Shown: positions 63,250 through 64,000 of the stretch, piece after piece | Numbering within the stretch: the stretch's first letter is position 1 | Layout: the number at the start of each line of letters is the position of its first letter | Assembly (NCBI RefSeq): GCF_015668195.1 | Contig: NZ_JADPFC010000001.1 | Span: 682,001 to 746,000 of the forward strand | Source of the DNA: Romboutsia_C sp015668195 | Lineage (GTDB): Bacteria; Bacillota; Clostridia; Peptostreptococcales; Peptostreptococcaceae | DNA: 64,000 nucleotides | Direction: 5' to 3' | Made by a program: the position numbers and the translations under genes | Notes under the pieces: generated by a model | The model's input: the letters and a program-made list of their open reading frames with translations, nothing else | The model's database searches: none | Told to the model about the DNA's origin: nothing

Positions 63250-64000
63250 ATGGCGAAAAAGAAGTTGACGATTGATGATGTGCTTGTGCCTAAGGATGAG
63301 ATTCCTTATGAGGTGCCTGAGAATTGGTGTTGGGTTAAGTTAGGTTATATATCTAAAGTAACTATGGGACAAAGTCCTAAGGGAAGTAGTTATAATGATG
63401 AAGGAATAGGTGAAATACTTATAAATGGGCCCGTAGAGTTTGGACCAACTCCATTTTCAAGAACACTAGAAAAGAAATGGACTACTGAACCCACTAAGAT
63501 GTGTGATAAAGATGATATTATAATGTGTGTAAGAGGATCTGTAGGTAAGTTAAATATCGCTGGAAATAGTGCTTGTATAGGTAGAGGAGTATGTGCTATA
63601 AAACCATTTATAAATGAAAAATATTTACTTTATATTCTTAATTTTAAGCAAGATGAAATAAGTAGAATGGGGACAGGAACTACATTTTTAAATATAAGTA
63701 GCAAAGATATACATAATATATCAATTCCAGTACCTCCTTTAGCTGAGCAAGAAAGGATTGTTAATAGGATTGAGAGCCTTTTTGAAAAGGTTGATAAGGC
63801 GGCAGGACTTGTTGATGAGGCTAGGGAAGGTTTTGAGAAGAGAAGGGCTGCTATTTTGGAGAGGGCTTTTAGTGGTGAGTTGACTAAGAAGTGGCGTGAG
63901 GAGAATGGTGTTAGTGATGAGTGGAATAAAATAAGTTTAGAAGGTATATGCTCTTTTAAAAATGGATTGTCTAAAAGGAGTGGTAAAGAAGGAATAGATA
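63250..64000 (+). CDS. hsdS: Type I restriction specificity subunit, 3' truncated by window edge
   Basis: HsdS chooses the DNA target. The frame opens at the ATG at 63250 (one base after the hsdM stop; GGTGAG upstream) and is open for 250 codons to the window end. The first target-recognition domain spans about residues 25-165 (WVKLGYISKVTMGQSPKGSS onward). The conserved central helices follow: IPVPPLAEQERIVNRIESLF, then RRAAILERAFSGELTKKWRE. The second domain begins with ISLEGICSFKNG. The recognition-domain DNA is AT-rich with A-ending codons, while the conserved parts use G/T-ending codons, the mosaic expected from domain exchange. Confidence 0.95.
   Translation, partial: MAKKKLTIDDVLVPKDEIPYEVPENWCWVKLGYISKVTMGQSPKGSSYNDEGIGEILINGPVEFGPTPFSRTLEKKWTTEPTKMCDKDDIIMCVRGSVGKLNIAGNSACIGRGVCAIKPFINEKYLLYILNFKQDEISRMGTGTTFLNISSKDIHNISIPVPPLAEQERIVNRIESLFEKVDKAAGLVDEAREGFEKRRAAILERAFSGELTKKWREENGVSDEWNKISLEGICSFKNGLSKRSGKEGID

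Noticed and set aside
1..64000. tRNA or rRNA genes
   Set aside because: No cloverleaf-type sequence with a T-arm GTTCRA motif in proper context and no rRNA-like GC-rich stretch was found. The only GC-richer non-coding island is the group I intron.

Overview
The window is very AT-rich DNA from an anaerobic, low-GC Firmicute. The gene content fits a clostridium of the Peptostreptococcaceae type (Clostridioides, Paraclostridium, Paeniclostridium or Romboutsia relatives): an [FeFe]-hydrogenase with its three maturases, a hybrid-cluster protein, a reverse rubrerythrin, a methionine gamma-lyase, AGGAGG-type ribosome sites, and TTG/GTG starts. The species cannot be fixed by reading alone. Genes are mostly in short operons closed by clear intrinsic terminators.

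Layout. 1-8.6 kb: the end of a SpoIIE-type phosphatase, a FUSC membrane protein, a LytTR two-component system divergent from an ABC exporter, and a TraX-like acyltransferase. 8.8-13.8 kb: a PadR/DUF1700/DUF4097 envelope-stress-type operon facing a MacA/MacB-like efflux operon. 14.1-19.5 kb: [FeFe]-hydrogenase, then hydE-hydG-hydF. 19.6-24.2 kb: a probable nitrosative-stress regulon. Hcp-cupin-ferredoxin and two unknown divergent genes share the palindrome GTAAC-N4-GTTAC at matched distance from their -10 boxes, and a Staygreen-family gene lies divergent from hcp. 24.3-30.4 kb: a secreted lipase-like protein, a Ca2+/H+ antiporter, a GNAT acetyltransferase whose 5' leader holds a group I self-splicing intron, a VanW protein and a reverse rubrerythrin. 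30.8-41.5 kb: a MATE exporter, a Gram-positive Pel exopolysaccharide cluster (pelD-E-A-F-G) with a c-di-GMP I-site retained in PelD, and a DUF4832 lipoprotein. 41.6-51.7 kb: two SAM methyltransferases, an FmdE protein, an ECF S-component, iron-sulfur proteins, a TipAS-type MerR regulator, and a methionine lyase with an NhaC-type carrier. 52.2-58.1 kb: an IS3 remnant and a degraded prophage-like block with immunity, replication, a free-standing sigma-1.1-like protein and an amidase. 58.5 kb to the end: a type I restriction-modification operon hsdR-hsdM-hsdS, cut off inside hsdS.

The least ordinary signals are RNA-level. (1) A group I intron occupies the leader of the GNAT gene, and its excision would join an AGAGGU ribosome site to the start codon. 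(2) Two leaders, one before each methyltransferase-type operon, share a small hairpin with compensatory changes. (3) A ~172-bp repeated element occurs twice with three nested covarying helices; one copy appears to have been inserted between one of those leaders and its gene. (4) The palindrome-defined regulon adds two uncharacterised genes to the Hcp response. A 100-N gap at 58.1 kb is flanked by an exact 77-bp duplication and looks like an assembly artefact.
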